Below are positions 37,900 to 46,915 of a stretch of DNA of 64,000 nt, piece by piece; position 1 is the stretch's first letter, and each line of letters begins with the position of its first letter. Origin of the DNA: Eilatimonas milleporae (GTDB lineage: Bacteria; Pseudomonadota; Alphaproteobacteria; Sphingomonadales; Kordiimonadaceae); assembly GCF_003688555.1 (NCBI RefSeq), contig NZ_REFR01000010.1, forward strand, positions 1 to 64,000, given 5' to 3'. The notes beneath the pieces were generated by a model. It was not told the DNA's origin and searched no databases. It saw only the letters and a program-made list of their open reading frames with translations. A program made the position numbers and the translations under genes.

Positions 37900-38937
37900 C
37901 TACGCCTTCAGGGGGCGGCTGTAGGCCGCGTTCAGCGCCGCGCCAAAGATGAACCCCAGACTGACGAGAAAACAGAAAAGCTGTGCCACCACCACCCCGG
38001 CCAGCGAACCATAGGTGACGTCATAGCTGCCGGCATAGGTCAGATAGACCGACATGCCCCGTGCGGTGCCCAGAAACACCAGCAGCGCCAGCAGGGTGCC
38101 GGGCAGGCGCACGGCGGCACCCGCCCGGCGCGGTATCAGTGCCAGATAGATACCATACAGCGCCGCCAGAAGCAGCGCCGGGCTGACCGCCAGGCGGATC
38201 AGATCGAACAGCAGGGTCAGCCCGCCTGTGATGATCTCGGGAAACAGGGCGAGGACGGCCCGCTCCAGCGCCGGGGCGATCACCAGCATGGTCATGGCCG
38301 CGATCAGCAGGATCGACGCCCCGATGACCACGCCGAAGCTTTCCAGCCGGCGGCGCCACATGGCCGGTGCGAACCGCCGCCCGAACAGGCGGATGACAAT
38401 GCCGCGCGCCGCCTCCAGCCCGCTGGTGGCGGTCCACAGCGCGAACAGGACCGATCCCGTCAGCAGTTCCGCGCCGGTGTTTCTGATAATGCCGTTGATC
38501 GGGCCTTCCAGCACGTTGGTCACTTCCGGCGGCAGGACCGACAGGAAAAAAGCGACCGCAGCCAGCCCGCGTTCCGTCTGGCCGAGAAATCCCGAGACCG
38601 AAACGAAAAAAATCAAAAAGGGAAACAGCGACAACATGGCGAGAAAGGCCAGATTGCCCGCCGCCGACAGCCCGTCATGCCGCCAGAACAGGGCCCAGGC
38701 CTGCGCGAAGGCCCGGCGCTGACGCACGGTCCAGGGCGGCTGCACGCTGCGCGGCGGCATGACGACGGTTTCGCCGCCCACGTCCCCGCCCGTCTTGTTG
38801 CCAGTTTTGTTGTCAGCCTTGTCGCCAGTCTTGTCGCCAGCCTTGTCGTCAGCCTCCATGGCGGGCACAGCCGGCGATGCCTGCGCGGGGGCAGGGGGGA
38901 CTTGTTCGTCCCGTTTCGGTTCGGTGGTGCCCGTCAC
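37900..38937 (-). CDS. YihY/BrkB family inner-membrane protein
   Basis: A 345-residue protein. Its first 75 residues are a soluble, charged tail, followed by six membrane helices with the family pattern (LAFLAMLSLFPFLIFF near residue 100). This family was wrongly called RNase BN; its real role is unknown and may be membrane lipid or transport related. The N-terminal tail contains five in-frame tetrapeptide repeats (ADDK, AGDK, TGDK, ADNK, TGNK) from a 12-bp tandem repeat. It lies between fabI and a CbpA-like gene on the same strand. Confidence 0.87.
   Translation of the reverse strand: MTGTTEPKRDEQVPPAPAQASPAVPAMEADDKAGDKTGDKADNKTGNKTGGDVGGETVVMPPRSVQPPWTVRQRRAFAQAWALFWRHDGLSAAGNLAFLAMLSLFPFLIFFVSVSGFLGQTERGLAAVAFFLSVLPPEVTNVLEGPINGIIRNTGAELLTGSVLFALWTATSGLEAARGIVIRLFGRRFAPAMWRRRLESFGVVIGASILLIAAMTMLVIAPALERAVLALFPEIITGGLTLLFDLIRLAVSPALLLAALYGIYLALIPRRAGAAVRLPGTLLALLVFLGTARGMSVYLTYAGSYDVTYGSLAGVVVAQLFCFLVSLGFIFGAALNAAYSRPLKA
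38794..38853. repeat. in-frame 12-bp repeat in the YihY gene
   Basis: Five copies of a unit close to CTTGTCGCCAGT with up to two changes each. On the coding strand they give the lysine-ending tetrapeptides of the protein's soluble N-terminal tail. Confidence 0.88.
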
Positions 38938-39018
38938 GCTCTGTCTTCCCGTTCCGTCACATCAACCGTCCCGTTTCGTCCGTCATGTTTGTCGGGACCC
39001 GTTTTCAGCGCGGCAGTC

Positions 39019-39996
39019 TCACGCCAGGCCGGCCTTGCGGCGCAGGGTCTTGCCGCCGCCGCCGGGCCACTCCTGCATCAGTTTTTCAAGCGCCTCATTC
39101 CGCTCGGACGGCAGCATGATCTTCAGCGTCACATACATGTTTCCCGTATCCTCCCCGCGTATCACGCCCTTGCCCTTCAGGCGCAGGCGGCGCCCGCTGG
39201 ACGAGTTTTTCGGGATACGGACCGTCAGTCGCCCGCGCGGGGTGGGCACGTCGATATCGCCGCCCAGAACCGCCTCGTCGATCGAGATCGGCAGGTCCAG
39301 ATGAATGTCCAGACCCTCGCGGTGATAATAGGGGTGTGGTGCCACGCGAACCTCGACCAGGGCATCGCCCTTGGGGCCGCCGCCCATGCCAGGCCCGCCC
39401 TGTTTGGCCAGGCGGATCACCTGTCCGTTCTGGATGCCGGCAGGGATTTTGATGTCCACCGCCCGTCCGTCGCTCAGCCGCAGACGCCGGGTACCGCCGG
39501 TGATCGATTCTTCAAACCCGACGGTGATTTCATAGGTGATGTCCAGGCCGCGCTGTTCCCCGGTGCCCGCGCTTGCGCGCTTGCCCCGTGCGCTCCGTGC
39601 GCCACCACCGGTCTTCTTGCCGCCCTTGCCGGCGTTGCGGCCGCCGGTAAAGCGGAAGAATTCCGAAAAAATGTCGCTGGCATCATCCATGTCAAAGGGC
39701 TCGTCCGGGCCGGACCGGCGGTAGGCACGGCTGTATCCCCCGCCTCCGGCACCGGCGCCGGCAAAACCGCGCTCATTGCCCTGTTCGTCGATCTCGCCCC
39801 GGTCATAGCGGGCCCGCTGCTCCGGATCGCGCAGGATGCCGTAGGCCGCCGATATCTCCTTGAACCGTTCGGCGACCCGCGGGTTGTCCTTGTTGCGGTC
39901 GGGATGCAAGTCCTTGGCAAGCTTGCGGTACGCCTTTTTCACATCCGCCTCGCTCGCCGTTCTCGGAATACCGAGAATCTGATACAGATCAGTCAT
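39019..39996 (-). CDS. CbpA/DjlA-like DnaJ co-chaperone without zinc finger
   Basis: A 325-residue J-domain protein: J domain (2-70) with the HPD tripeptide at 32-34, a glycine-rich linker (about 80-135) and two C-terminal substrate-binding domains from about 150 (ITGGTRRLRLSDG, VIRLAKQGGPG, RLRLKGKGV). There are no CxxCxGxG zinc motifs, so it is the type II (CbpA) form that stimulates DnaK. It is separate from any dnaK operon here. ATG 39996 begins the J domain directly. Confidence 0.92.
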   Translation of the reverse strand: MTDLYQILGIPRTASEADVKKAYRKLAKDLHPDRNKDNPRVAERFKEISAAYGILRDPEQRARYDRGEIDEQGNERGFAGAGAGGGGYSRAYRRSGPDEPFDMDDASDIFSEFFRFTGGRNAGKGGKKTGGGARSARGKRASAGTGEQRGLDITYEITVGFEESITGGTRRLRLSDGRAVDIKIPAGIQNGQVIRLAKQGGPGMGGGPKGDALVEVRVAPHPYYHREGLDIHLDLPISIDEAVLGGDIDVPTPRGRLTVRIPKNSSSGRRLRLKGKGVIRGEDTGNMYVTLKIMLPSERNEALEKLMQEWPGGGGKTLRRKAGLA

Positions 39997-40223
39997 TACC
40001 CATACAATCCGTTGATCTGCCGCCCCTTGGTGCGCCGCGGTTCCGCGTGCGGCCTGTGTCCTTTTTCAACCACCTCCCCACAAAAACGGCAAATCCGGCC
40101 CCGGGTCAAGCCTTCTGGAACCCTTCTGGAACACAGCGGCACGATCCGGACAGGCCGGAGAAACGGTTTTGTTGTGGTTTCGGCCGCTTGGCGCGACCGC
40201 AGGACGGGGGTCAGTCCAGGGCC

Positions 40224-41156
40224 TCAGTCCAGTGCAGGTATCCGAAAGGCCCGGACCTCGCGCGCCGGGCGGCTGATCGCCCAGACCAGCCGCGGGTCCG
40301 CGGGATCGAAGGCAAAGGCCTGGCCCTCCGCCGGCACGCTGATGGTGGCCCGGTGCCGCAGCACGGGGCCCATCTCGGGAAACTCCAGCACATACATTTC
40401 CGGCAGGTCATGGCCCATTACATAAAGCCGCCCGTCATCGCCGACAGCCCCGCCCGAGGCGGCCTGTGGCGCCATTTTCTCCAGGATGGACGCCGGCAGC
40501 ATATATCCGCCGGTCCGCCGCCACCGGTCGTCAAAGGTGACGATGGAGGCATAGGTATGGTCCTTGAACGGCAGGCCGGTTTCGTCGTCATAATGGGCAA
40601 AGCCGGCGATCCAGCCCCCCCGGAAGCGGTCGAACCAGACCAGCGAGCCCTCATCCATGACGCCCAGGCTCTTGCTGGCATGGTGCGTCATGGTCGTGGT
40701 GTCGAAAATTTCGATCGAACTGGCCATTGGCAGATTCGGATGGTTGGAATTGGCGCAGTAAAGTTTGCCGTCCTCGGTAAAACAGCTGTTCAGATGTCCG
40801 ATCGGTCCGCCGTATTTGCCTTTCCAGCGGGCGGTGAGCCGGCCGTTTGACCGGTCGTATTGCCCGATGACGAAATTTACGATGGCGTAAAAATGCGCGC
40901 TGTCCGCCGCCGCGCCCTGACCGGCTTCAATCGCGGGAAAGGCATGGACGGGCACCGCCTGCAACATGTCTACGGACGGTGCTTCATACCGTTCGATGCC
41001 AAGGGCCGCCCAGGCCGCGCGCGCTTTGTCCCGCCGTGCTTTCGTATCGTCCAGGGCATGGCCGTCACCGCTGTTGACGGTTATCGCGGCCATAATAATG
41101 ACGTGCGGGGCCATGGTGGTCAGGATCATGAAAGCGGTAAGAAGGCGGCGCGGCAT
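40224..41156 (-). CDS. secreted protein of unknown function, TonB-receptor partner
   Basis: A 310-residue exported protein (signal-like residues 5-30, then TVNSGDGHALDD). The body has repeated short blocks with aromatic/glycine turns (FYAIVNFVIGQYDRSNGRL, GKLYCANSNHPN, GRLYVMGHDLPEMYV), which suggest a beta-propeller, with a conserved-looking GHLNSCF and DEGSLVWFDR. I do not recognise the family. It begins 12 bases after the stop of the TonB-dependent receptor on the same strand, so it is probably a periplasmic or surface binding protein or enzyme for the same ligand (inference). Confidence 0.65.
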   Translation of the reverse strand: MPRRLLTAFMILTTMAPHVIIMAAITVNSGDGHALDDTKARRDKARAAWAALGIERYEAPSVDMLQAVPVHAFPAIEAGQGAAADSAHFYAIVNFVIGQYDRSNGRLTARWKGKYGGPIGHLNSCFTEDGKLYCANSNHPNLPMASSIEIFDTTTMTHHASKSLGVMDEGSLVWFDRFRGGWIAGFAHYDDETGLPFKDHTYASIVTFDDRWRRTGGYMLPASILEKMAPQAASGGAVGDDGRLYVMGHDLPEMYVLEFPEMGPVLRHRATISVPAEGQAFAFDPADPRLVWAISRPAREVRAFRIPALD

Positions 41157-41168
41157 GGTCGGTCTCCC

Positions 41169-43901
41169 TTAGAATGTGGCGTTGATGCCGATCCAGTAGG
41201 TGCGCCCGAACCGCGCATCTTCCTGTAGGAAAGCGGCACCGGGCCCGGTCAGCTCGGTTCGGCCTTCGTCGGTGACATTGACGGCCTGCGCCACCAGGGC
41301 CACATTTTTGTTCACATTCACCCGGGCCTGCAGGTCCAGCTGGCCGCGTTCGTCCCAGAACTCGTCCCGGTCCGGATTGTCCGCGTTCAGCGTGTCCAGA
41401 AACGTATCCGTATAATTGTAGGAGCCACGGATCTCGAAATGGTCGGTCGCGTAAAACAGGGTCAGGTTATAGGTCAGGTCCGGCTGTTGGAACAGGGTGG
41501 TGGTGCGGGTCGTGCCGTCGCTGAGCGGCACGTCGAACTCCGTATCCAGCCAGGTGATGTTGGCACCGATGCCGAACCCGTCCCACGGCGCGGGCAGGAA
41601 GGACAGCACCTGCTGATACTGGGCTTCCAGACCGAACACTTCCGCGCTTGAGGCATTTTCCGGCTGGGTCACCCGGTCGAACGTCACCCCGTCGATGACG
41701 ACATTGGCGTCCGTGGTCGTCACCACGAAGATTTCGTCCTCGATATCCTTGTAAAAGACGCCGAACGCCAGAATGCCGTCCGGAATATACCATTCGACCG
41801 ATGCGTCGAGATTGAACGACTTGCGCGGGTCCAGCTCGGGGTTCGCGCGCGACAGCGTCAGGTCCGGTCCGTCCGTGCCGGCGGTGAAGCCGCGTGTCAG
41901 GTCACTGATATCCGGCCGCCCGATGGTCTGCGAACCGGCGACACGGATGACCAGATCGTCCCGTACGTTAAAACGGGCGACCGCGCTCGGCAGGATATTG
42001 GTGTAACTGCCGGACACCTGCTGGCCGCCCACCGGGCCGCCCTCCCATTCGGTATGTTCTATGCGCACGCCGCCGGTGATCGAACCGCTGCCGAAATCAT
42101 ATGTGCCCTGAAGATACCCGGCATAGACCTCCTCGCTGGCATCCGATTCCGTGCCGGTGGTGAAGGTCTGCGTAAAGGGATTGCCGGCGAAAAAGGCGTT
42201 GGCACCGTCTGAATCCACCCGGAAGGGGAAGATATTGTTGCCCTGGAATTCCAGATCCGCCAGCGCCGTGTCCGTCACGTCCGCCAGCGTATAGGGCGTG
42301 TCCGAGACGAAACGGTTGAAGGTAAAGCCTTCATTCTTGCTGCGGTCGCGGTAGACGCCGCCCACTTTCAGGCCGATATCGCCGAGGGCGAAGTCGCCGT
42401 TGATCGCCGCCTCGAACAATTCATCGTCGACAAAACGGTCCAGTTCGCCCCGGTTGGCGTGGCTGTAGTTTGCCGTGTCGAAAAAGCCCTCCGGATCCAG
42501 CGGGGAATAGCGCGGGAAGAAACCGCTGGTGTCGTAGCGCGCGCCGAATGTGGGCTCGGTGGTGAAGCTCTCCGTCGATTCCGGATTGTCCAGCTCAGCT
42601 CCCGCATAGGTCAGGCGTATATCAAAGGTGGCGATGTCGCTGGCCCGCCATGTGGCTTCGCCCTGGATATTGTAGATGCTGCGGTCCAGGACGAAACGGC
42701 CCAGGCCGACAATGCCCTGGCCGTCTTCGGTCACGCCGGATGTGGGGGTCTGTCCGGTGATGGTATCGGGCTGGGCGGAACTGCCGTTCGTGCCCAGCTC
42801 ATAGCGGATTTCATCGCGCCGTTCGTCATCGTTGAACTGGGTATAAAGGCCCGACAGTGTCATGTCGAACCGGTCGCTCGGCCGCCACTCCAGCTTGCCG
42901 GTGCCGCCGATGCGTTCACGCACATTATTGTAGAAGAACAGGCGGTTGTTGGTCGGCACGATGATGCCGTTGCCATTGCCCAGGCCCACATTGTTTCCCT
43001 CGGCATCGAACTCGGTATAGTCGGCGTCATCCACCTCGATCTGCGGAATTTCGAAATTGCGTATGGAATAGTCGAAGCCGATGACGATGCCGAACTGGTC
43101 TTCCCGGCCGAAGCGTGTGCCGGCGGCGAAATTGGCGCGCCACGGCTGGACGCTTTCGCCGTCCCTCAGGGTGCCGCCGTCGCCGGACTGCTCATGAAAG
43201 CCGATAAAACCGGACCCGTAGAAGAAGGGTGATTTTTCCTCGAAGGCGCTGCGGGTCACCACATTGATGGTGCCGCCGATGGCGTTGGCGTCCAGCTCCG
43301 GTGTTGCCGACTTGATCACCTCCAGCCGCGACAGCAGCGATGCCGGGATCACATCCAGCGGCACGGCCCGGCCCGACGCCCCGCGCTCCGGCGAGGCGAC
43401 GATGCCACCGTCGATCGTGGTCCGGTTGAATGTGGGGTTCAGCCCGCGAATGATCGGAAACCGTGCTTCCGCCTGGTCGTTCTGCACCGCGACGCCGGTG
43501 ATGCGGCGGATGACCGCGGCCGTGTTCAGGTCCGGCAGACGGCCGATGTCATCCTGCACCGTGGCGTCGATGATATTGGTGGCATTGCGCTTGGCATCGA
43601 TGGACCGTTGCAGGGACAGGGCTTCACCAAAGACGACGATCTCTTCAACCGGCACTTCCTTGATGTCGTCGCCGTCGTCGCTGCCGGCAGCCGACTGGGC
43701 GCTTGCCGCCGGCGCGAAAGCCGCTGCGGCCGCCACAGCCGTCAGTGCCGTCGCGGCGCAGCCCGCGCGCCATGCCAGCCTGCGGGCTCTCGGTCCGCTT
43801 CCTGTTGTGCCCGCTTCTGAGCGCGTGTTTGAAACAGATTCGTCAGCCGTAAAAGAGACGGCCGCGCCCCCGCGCGTCGCCATCAAGTGCAGATTTTTCA
43901 T
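41169..43901 (-). CDS. TonB-dependent outer-membrane receptor (Caulobacter/sphingomonad type)
   Basis: A 910-residue receptor with a long signal region (hydrophobic stretch at about 50-70, ending in ASAQS), TonB box VEEIVVFGEA, plug domain (RLPDLNTAAVIRRITGVAVQ, FPIIRGLNPTFNRTTIDGG) and a large 22-strand barrel that ends in ...GINATF, the terminal aromatic residue needed for BAM insertion. The plug style is that of the TIGR01782 receptors that take up sugars or other organic polymers rather than siderophores. The upstream 200 bases are extremely AT-rich and contain an inverted repeat at 44085-44099. Confidence 0.93.
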   Translation of the reverse strand: MKNLHLMATRGGAAVSFTADESVSNTRSEAGTTGSGPRARRLAWRAGCAATALTAVAAAAAFAPAASAQSAAGSDDGDDIKEVPVEEIVVFGEALSLQRSIDAKRNATNIIDATVQDDIGRLPDLNTAAVIRRITGVAVQNDQAEARFPIIRGLNPTFNRTTIDGGIVASPERGASGRAVPLDVIPASLLSRLEVIKSATPELDANAIGGTINVVTRSAFEEKSPFFYGSGFIGFHEQSGDGGTLRDGESVQPWRANFAAGTRFGREDQFGIVIGFDYSIRNFEIPQIEVDDADYTEFDAEGNNVGLGNGNGIIVPTNNRLFFYNNVRERIGGTGKLEWRPSDRFDMTLSGLYTQFNDDERRDEIRYELGTNGSSAQPDTITGQTPTSGVTEDGQGIVGLGRFVLDRSIYNIQGEATWRASDIATFDIRLTYAGAELDNPESTESFTTEPTFGARYDTSGFFPRYSPLDPEGFFDTANYSHANRGELDRFVDDELFEAAINGDFALGDIGLKVGGVYRDRSKNEGFTFNRFVSDTPYTLADVTDTALADLEFQGNNIFPFRVDSDGANAFFAGNPFTQTFTTGTESDASEEVYAGYLQGTYDFGSGSITGGVRIEHTEWEGGPVGGQQVSGSYTNILPSAVARFNVRDDLVIRVAGSQTIGRPDISDLTRGFTAGTDGPDLTLSRANPELDPRKSFNLDASVEWYIPDGILAFGVFYKDIEDEIFVVTTTDANVVIDGVTFDRVTQPENASSAEVFGLEAQYQQVLSFLPAPWDGFGIGANITWLDTEFDVPLSDGTTRTTTLFQQPDLTYNLTLFYATDHFEIRGSYNYTDTFLDTLNADNPDRDEFWDERGQLDLQARVNVNKNVALVAQAVNVTDEGRTELTGPGAAFLQEDARFGRTYWIGINATF

Positions 43902-44084
43902 TGAAGTGTTCCTTATGCCTGAAACCCGAAAGACCCCGAATGCCCGAAAAGTCTTCGTGTGCCCGATACCCCCGAAGAGCCCGCAAGTCGCGAAAGCCCG
44001 GATGCCCGGCTGTTGAGATGCCGCCATCCAGCTCAGAGCCATAGGCAGGATATTTGACGTTTATTTGAAGTTTCAGTGTCGGTT

Positions 44085-44099
44085 TTGCGAATATCGCAA
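44085..44099. promoter_or_regulatory. inverted repeat upstream of the TonB receptor
   Basis: TTGCGA-ATA-TCGCAA, a perfect six-base palindrome around a three-base centre, lies 184 bases before the receptor start and at the edge of the AT-rich region. It looks like an operator, but no adjacent regulator matches it. Confidence 0.45.
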
Positions 44100-44262
44100 T
44101 ACAAAATAAATAAACATGAAATTAATAAACAATAATAAAATCAAATATAAGTTTTATTATGCAATTTTTAGAGTAAAAAATTTGAATTTTTTAAAAATAA
44201 AAACTGAATTATGTTTCAAAATTGAATTTTTCATTAAAAAAATATTTCATTAACCGCTTCGG
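44097..44262. other. strongly AT-rich intergenic block
   Basis: About 165 bases composed almost only of A and T, in runs such as AAAATTTGAATTTTTTAAAA, inside a very GC-rich chromosome. No gene is present; short frames are not protein-like. It separates the TonB receptor (minus strand) from pdxH (plus strand). It may act as promoter/UP-element DNA or a nucleoid-protein site, or be a remnant of foreign DNA. The rest of the 43902-44485 gap holds nothing I recognise. Confidence 0.7.
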
Positions 44263-44485
44263 TTGAAAATGTATTCAGGTTTTTTCATATTCGTCATGCG
44301 TGCTTTTCATGGTGTCATAAACATGCATTGGATGCACCACCGGGCACACCGGCAAAAGGCGCGCGCGCAAGCCGTTTGTTCCGGGCGTGCCTTTTGCCCT
44401 CCATTGCCCTTTTGCCGTCAAAGCCGTATGCCTGCACATCGGGGGCCGGATGGACCGGAACCCGCCGGACAAGACGGAGGAGCCC

Positions 44486-45154
44486 GTGACGGACAAAAGC
44501 GATCAGGATAGGGCCCTTAAGGCAGAAGACGGCGCGGCGGACGAGGGGGCGGGCGGCACCGCCCCTTTCTCCAGGCCGTTCGACACCTTTGCCGGCTGGT
44601 TCGCTGAAGCCGGCGACAGCGAACCGAACGATCCCAATGCCATGGCGCTGGCCACTGTCGCCGCCGACGGTCGGCCCAGCCTGCGCATGGTGCTGCTGAA
44701 AGGCTGGGACGAGGGCGGTTTCGTCTTCTACACCAATTTTGAAAGCCGCAAGGGCCGGGAGTTGACGGGCAATCCGCATGCCGCCCTTTTGTTCCATTGG
44801 AAAAGCCTGCGGCGGCAGGTCCGGATTGAAGGCGCGGTCACACCGGTCACCGACGACGAGGCCGATGCCTATTTTGCCAGTCGCCCCCGGCCGAGCCGTA
44901 TCGGCGCCTGGGCATCGAAACAGTCCCGCCCGCTGGAAGGCCGCCTGGCGTTCGAGGCGGCGATTGCCAAATTCACCGCCCAATATGCCGTCGGCACGGT
45001 GCCGCGCCCGCCGCACTGGTCCGGCTTTCGCCTGTCTCCCGACCGGTTCGAATTCTGGCAGGATCGCAAATTCCGTCTCCATGATCGCCATATCTATGAC
45101 CGCGCGCAGGGGGAAGACGGCCCCTTGTGGCAAACCAGCATGCTGTATCCCTGA
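44486..45154 (+). CDS. pdxH: pyridoxamine 5'-phosphate oxidase
   Basis: An FMN enzyme that makes pyridoxal 5'-phosphate. The 222-residue sequence has the FMN-binding [27 protein letters not shown], the [10 protein letters not shown] strand, [11 protein letters not shown] and the C-terminal [14 protein letters not shown] substrate-contact region. GTG 44486 is chosen because CGGAGG stands five bases before it. ATG 44450 would add twelve residues. Both starts leave a long acidic, unstructured N-terminus before the catalytic domain. The first repeat cluster of the window begins 80 bases after the stop. Confidence 0.93.
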   Translation: MTDKSDQDRALKAEDGAADEGAGGTAPFSRPFDTFAGWFAEAGDSEPNDPNAMALATVAADGRPSLRMVLLKGWDEGGFVFYTNFESRKGRELTGNPHAALLFHWKSLRRQVRIEGAVTPVTDDEADAYFASRPRPSRIGAWASKQSRPLEGRLAFEAAIAKFTAQYAVGTVPRPPHWSGFRLSPDRFEFWQDRKFRLHDRHIYDRAQGEDGPLWQTSMLYP

Positions 45155-45231
45155 TCCGGCCTGCCTCATCCGGCGACGGCCTTGGGCCAATGGCGGACAC
45201 GAACACAGATATCTCAAATCCTGCGCCCCAG

Positions 45232-45433
45232 GCCGCGACTGCGCCCCGGCCGGTCAGGCCGCCCTCGCGGAGCGGGCCGCGCATGCGGCCCCAGCGTGAG
45301 CGCAAAATCAACACCGGTCAGGCCGCCCTCGCGGAGCGGGCCGCGCATGCGGCCCCAGCGTGAGCGCAAAACCAACACCGGTCAGGCCGCCCTCGCGGAG
45401 CGGGCCGCGCATGCGGCCCCAGTATGAGCGCCA
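45232..45433 (+). repeat. structured repeat family, cluster A (3 copies)
   Basis: Three copies with about 64-base period. Each has the invariant GCGGAGCGGGCC...GCGTGAGCGCAAA frame around the stem GGGCCGC-gcat-GCGGCCC (45274-45291, 45338-45355, 45402-45419). The first copy also has the second stem CGGCC-ggtca-GGCCG at 45247-45261. The third copy ends GTATGAGCGCCAAA. It lies in the convergent gap between pdxH and the AraC-type gene. The open frame across it is a by-product of the repeat and is not called a gene. Confidence 0.92.
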
Positions 45434-45502
45434 AATCGCCAAAATATGTATGCATCATACATATTTTGCTTTCCCGTGAGTATGCGGGGTGTCTTTGAAT
45501 AT

Positions 45503-46657
45503 TTATTGATCGATGTCCCGGCAGCGTTCCTGAAAGGCCTTTGGCGTCAGACCGGTTTCGCGTTTGAAGGCCTTGTAGAAGGTGGAGCGGGAATTGAAAC
45601 CGACCTCCAGGGCGATGGTCAGGATCGACGCCTCGCCCGCTTCGATCAAAGGCTTTGCCGCCTCGATCCGCCACCGGGCGACATAGTCGTAAAAGGTTTT
45701 GCCGAGGCATTCGTTAAGGGACTGCGACACCAGATTTTGCGGCGTCTGCACATGACGGGACAGTTTTTGCAGGGAGAGATTGGCGTCAAGATACAGTGCG
45801 TCCCGGCGCATGGCGGTCTCAATCCGGTCCGCGATCCGCTCGGCCCGGTCCGGCGTCAGGGCGGAGCGTGTATATTTATCCTTGGGCGGGATTTCGGAGC
45901 CGCGACCGTCCACAGGCGGGTCGGTTTCTTCCGCCGGTTCGGGTGTGAGTGCGAAGGCGATGAGGAACAGCAGAACCGACGCCGCGAGCAGTAAGACAAG
46001 TTCACCGGGGAAAAGCAGGCGGGGGCTGAAATTGTCGCTGATCAGCGACAGGGCGGCGGCGACCCACAGTGTGACCAGCAGGGCCAGGAACCCGTCGATC
46101 CAGCGCAGCTCATATTGCTCGGTATTGGAATAAAGCGCTTTCAGACGCCTGCGGTACGCGCCCAGCGCACGGACCGTCGCGATCAGATAGCCCAGGGATG
46201 CAAGACACCAGATCAGGATCAGGCCGATCGTCATCAGGACGAGGGCGGACGGCAAAAAACCCGGCGGCAGAGCGCCCTCCACAAACAGCGTATCTTTCGC
46301 GCCTGCCGGCAAACTCCAATACCCAAGGGTGACGATGAGGCCGGCGCCCGGCAACACCCCGTCACGCCACCGGGCAAGAGGGGGTTCAGCGATCCCCGTC
46401 CGCGCGTTTGCGTACCGGTGGACCGTGACGGATAAGGCAAGCAGTACCGGCAGCACCGCCGGCATATGGAAAACATAGAGCGGCCGCGCGAAGGCGATCA
46501 CGAGCGGTACGCTGACGATCGCTGAAAGCAGGCCGAACGACGCCATGAGATAGAGCCGGGCACGCCGGTCTCCCGCGCCGCGCAGGGACGCCACGGCGCC
46601 CGCCGCCGCAATCCCGGCCGTCATGGCCGAAAGCGTTATCATTCCATCGCTCTGCAT
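45503..46657 (-). CDS. membrane-anchored AraC-family transcriptional regulator
   Basis: A 384-residue protein. Residues 1-250 are about seven membrane helices (for example LYLMASFGLLSAIVSVPLVIAFA and LLAASVLLFLIAFAL). The C-terminal 110 residues are an AraC/XylS double helix-turn-helix (LSRHVQTPQNLVSQSLNECLGKTF; SILTIALEVGFNSRSTFYKAFKRETGLTPKAF). It should sense a membrane-related signal and bind DNA directly at the membrane. Its target is unknown; it faces the first repeat cluster and diverges from the DUF2306-like gene across about 260 bases. Confidence 0.88.
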   Translation of the reverse strand: MQSDGMITLSAMTAGIAAAGAVASLRGAGDRRARLYLMASFGLLSAIVSVPLVIAFARPLYVFHMPAVLPVLLALSVTVHRYANARTGIAEPPLARWRDGVLPGAGLIVTLGYWSLPAGAKDTLFVEGALPPGFLPSALVLMTIGLILIWCLASLGYLIATVRALGAYRRRLKALYSNTEQYELRWIDGFLALLVTLWVAAALSLISDNFSPRLLFPGELVLLLAASVLLFLIAFALTPEPAEETDPPVDGRGSEIPPKDKYTRSALTPDRAERIADRIETAMRRDALYLDANLSLQKLSRHVQTPQNLVSQSLNECLGKTFYDYVARWRIEAAKPLIEAGEASILTIALEVGFNSRSTFYKAFKRETGLTPKAFQERCRDIDQ

Positions 46658-46915
46658 CCGCGCGACTATAGGTTTGCGCCCTCAGGCGATCAATGCATCG
46701 CCCTGAAAAACGATCGCAGTCTGTCCGCGCCGTCCCGCAGGGACGACAGCGCCGGCTCATCCTCGCAATACCATGACATATCAGGTGGCCGCGTCACAGG
46801 CCGCCCCCTTGGCAAAAGACGGAGGTCACCGTGATGAATGCGTATGCAGGGTTCCCCAAAAATTCAGTCTTCGTGGTGTGGCGACAGCCGACAGGCTCGG
46901 GGATCGGGGCCGGCC

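Noticed and set aside
37837-40425. 862-codon + strand open frame
   Set aside because: It is antisense to the YihY gene and the CbpA-like gene, both with clear family motifs, and its low-complexity residues (R, Q, G, A) are typical of a GC-rich shadow frame.
45182-45427. Open frame in repeat cluster A
   Set aside because: Entirely composed of repeat units; not a gene.
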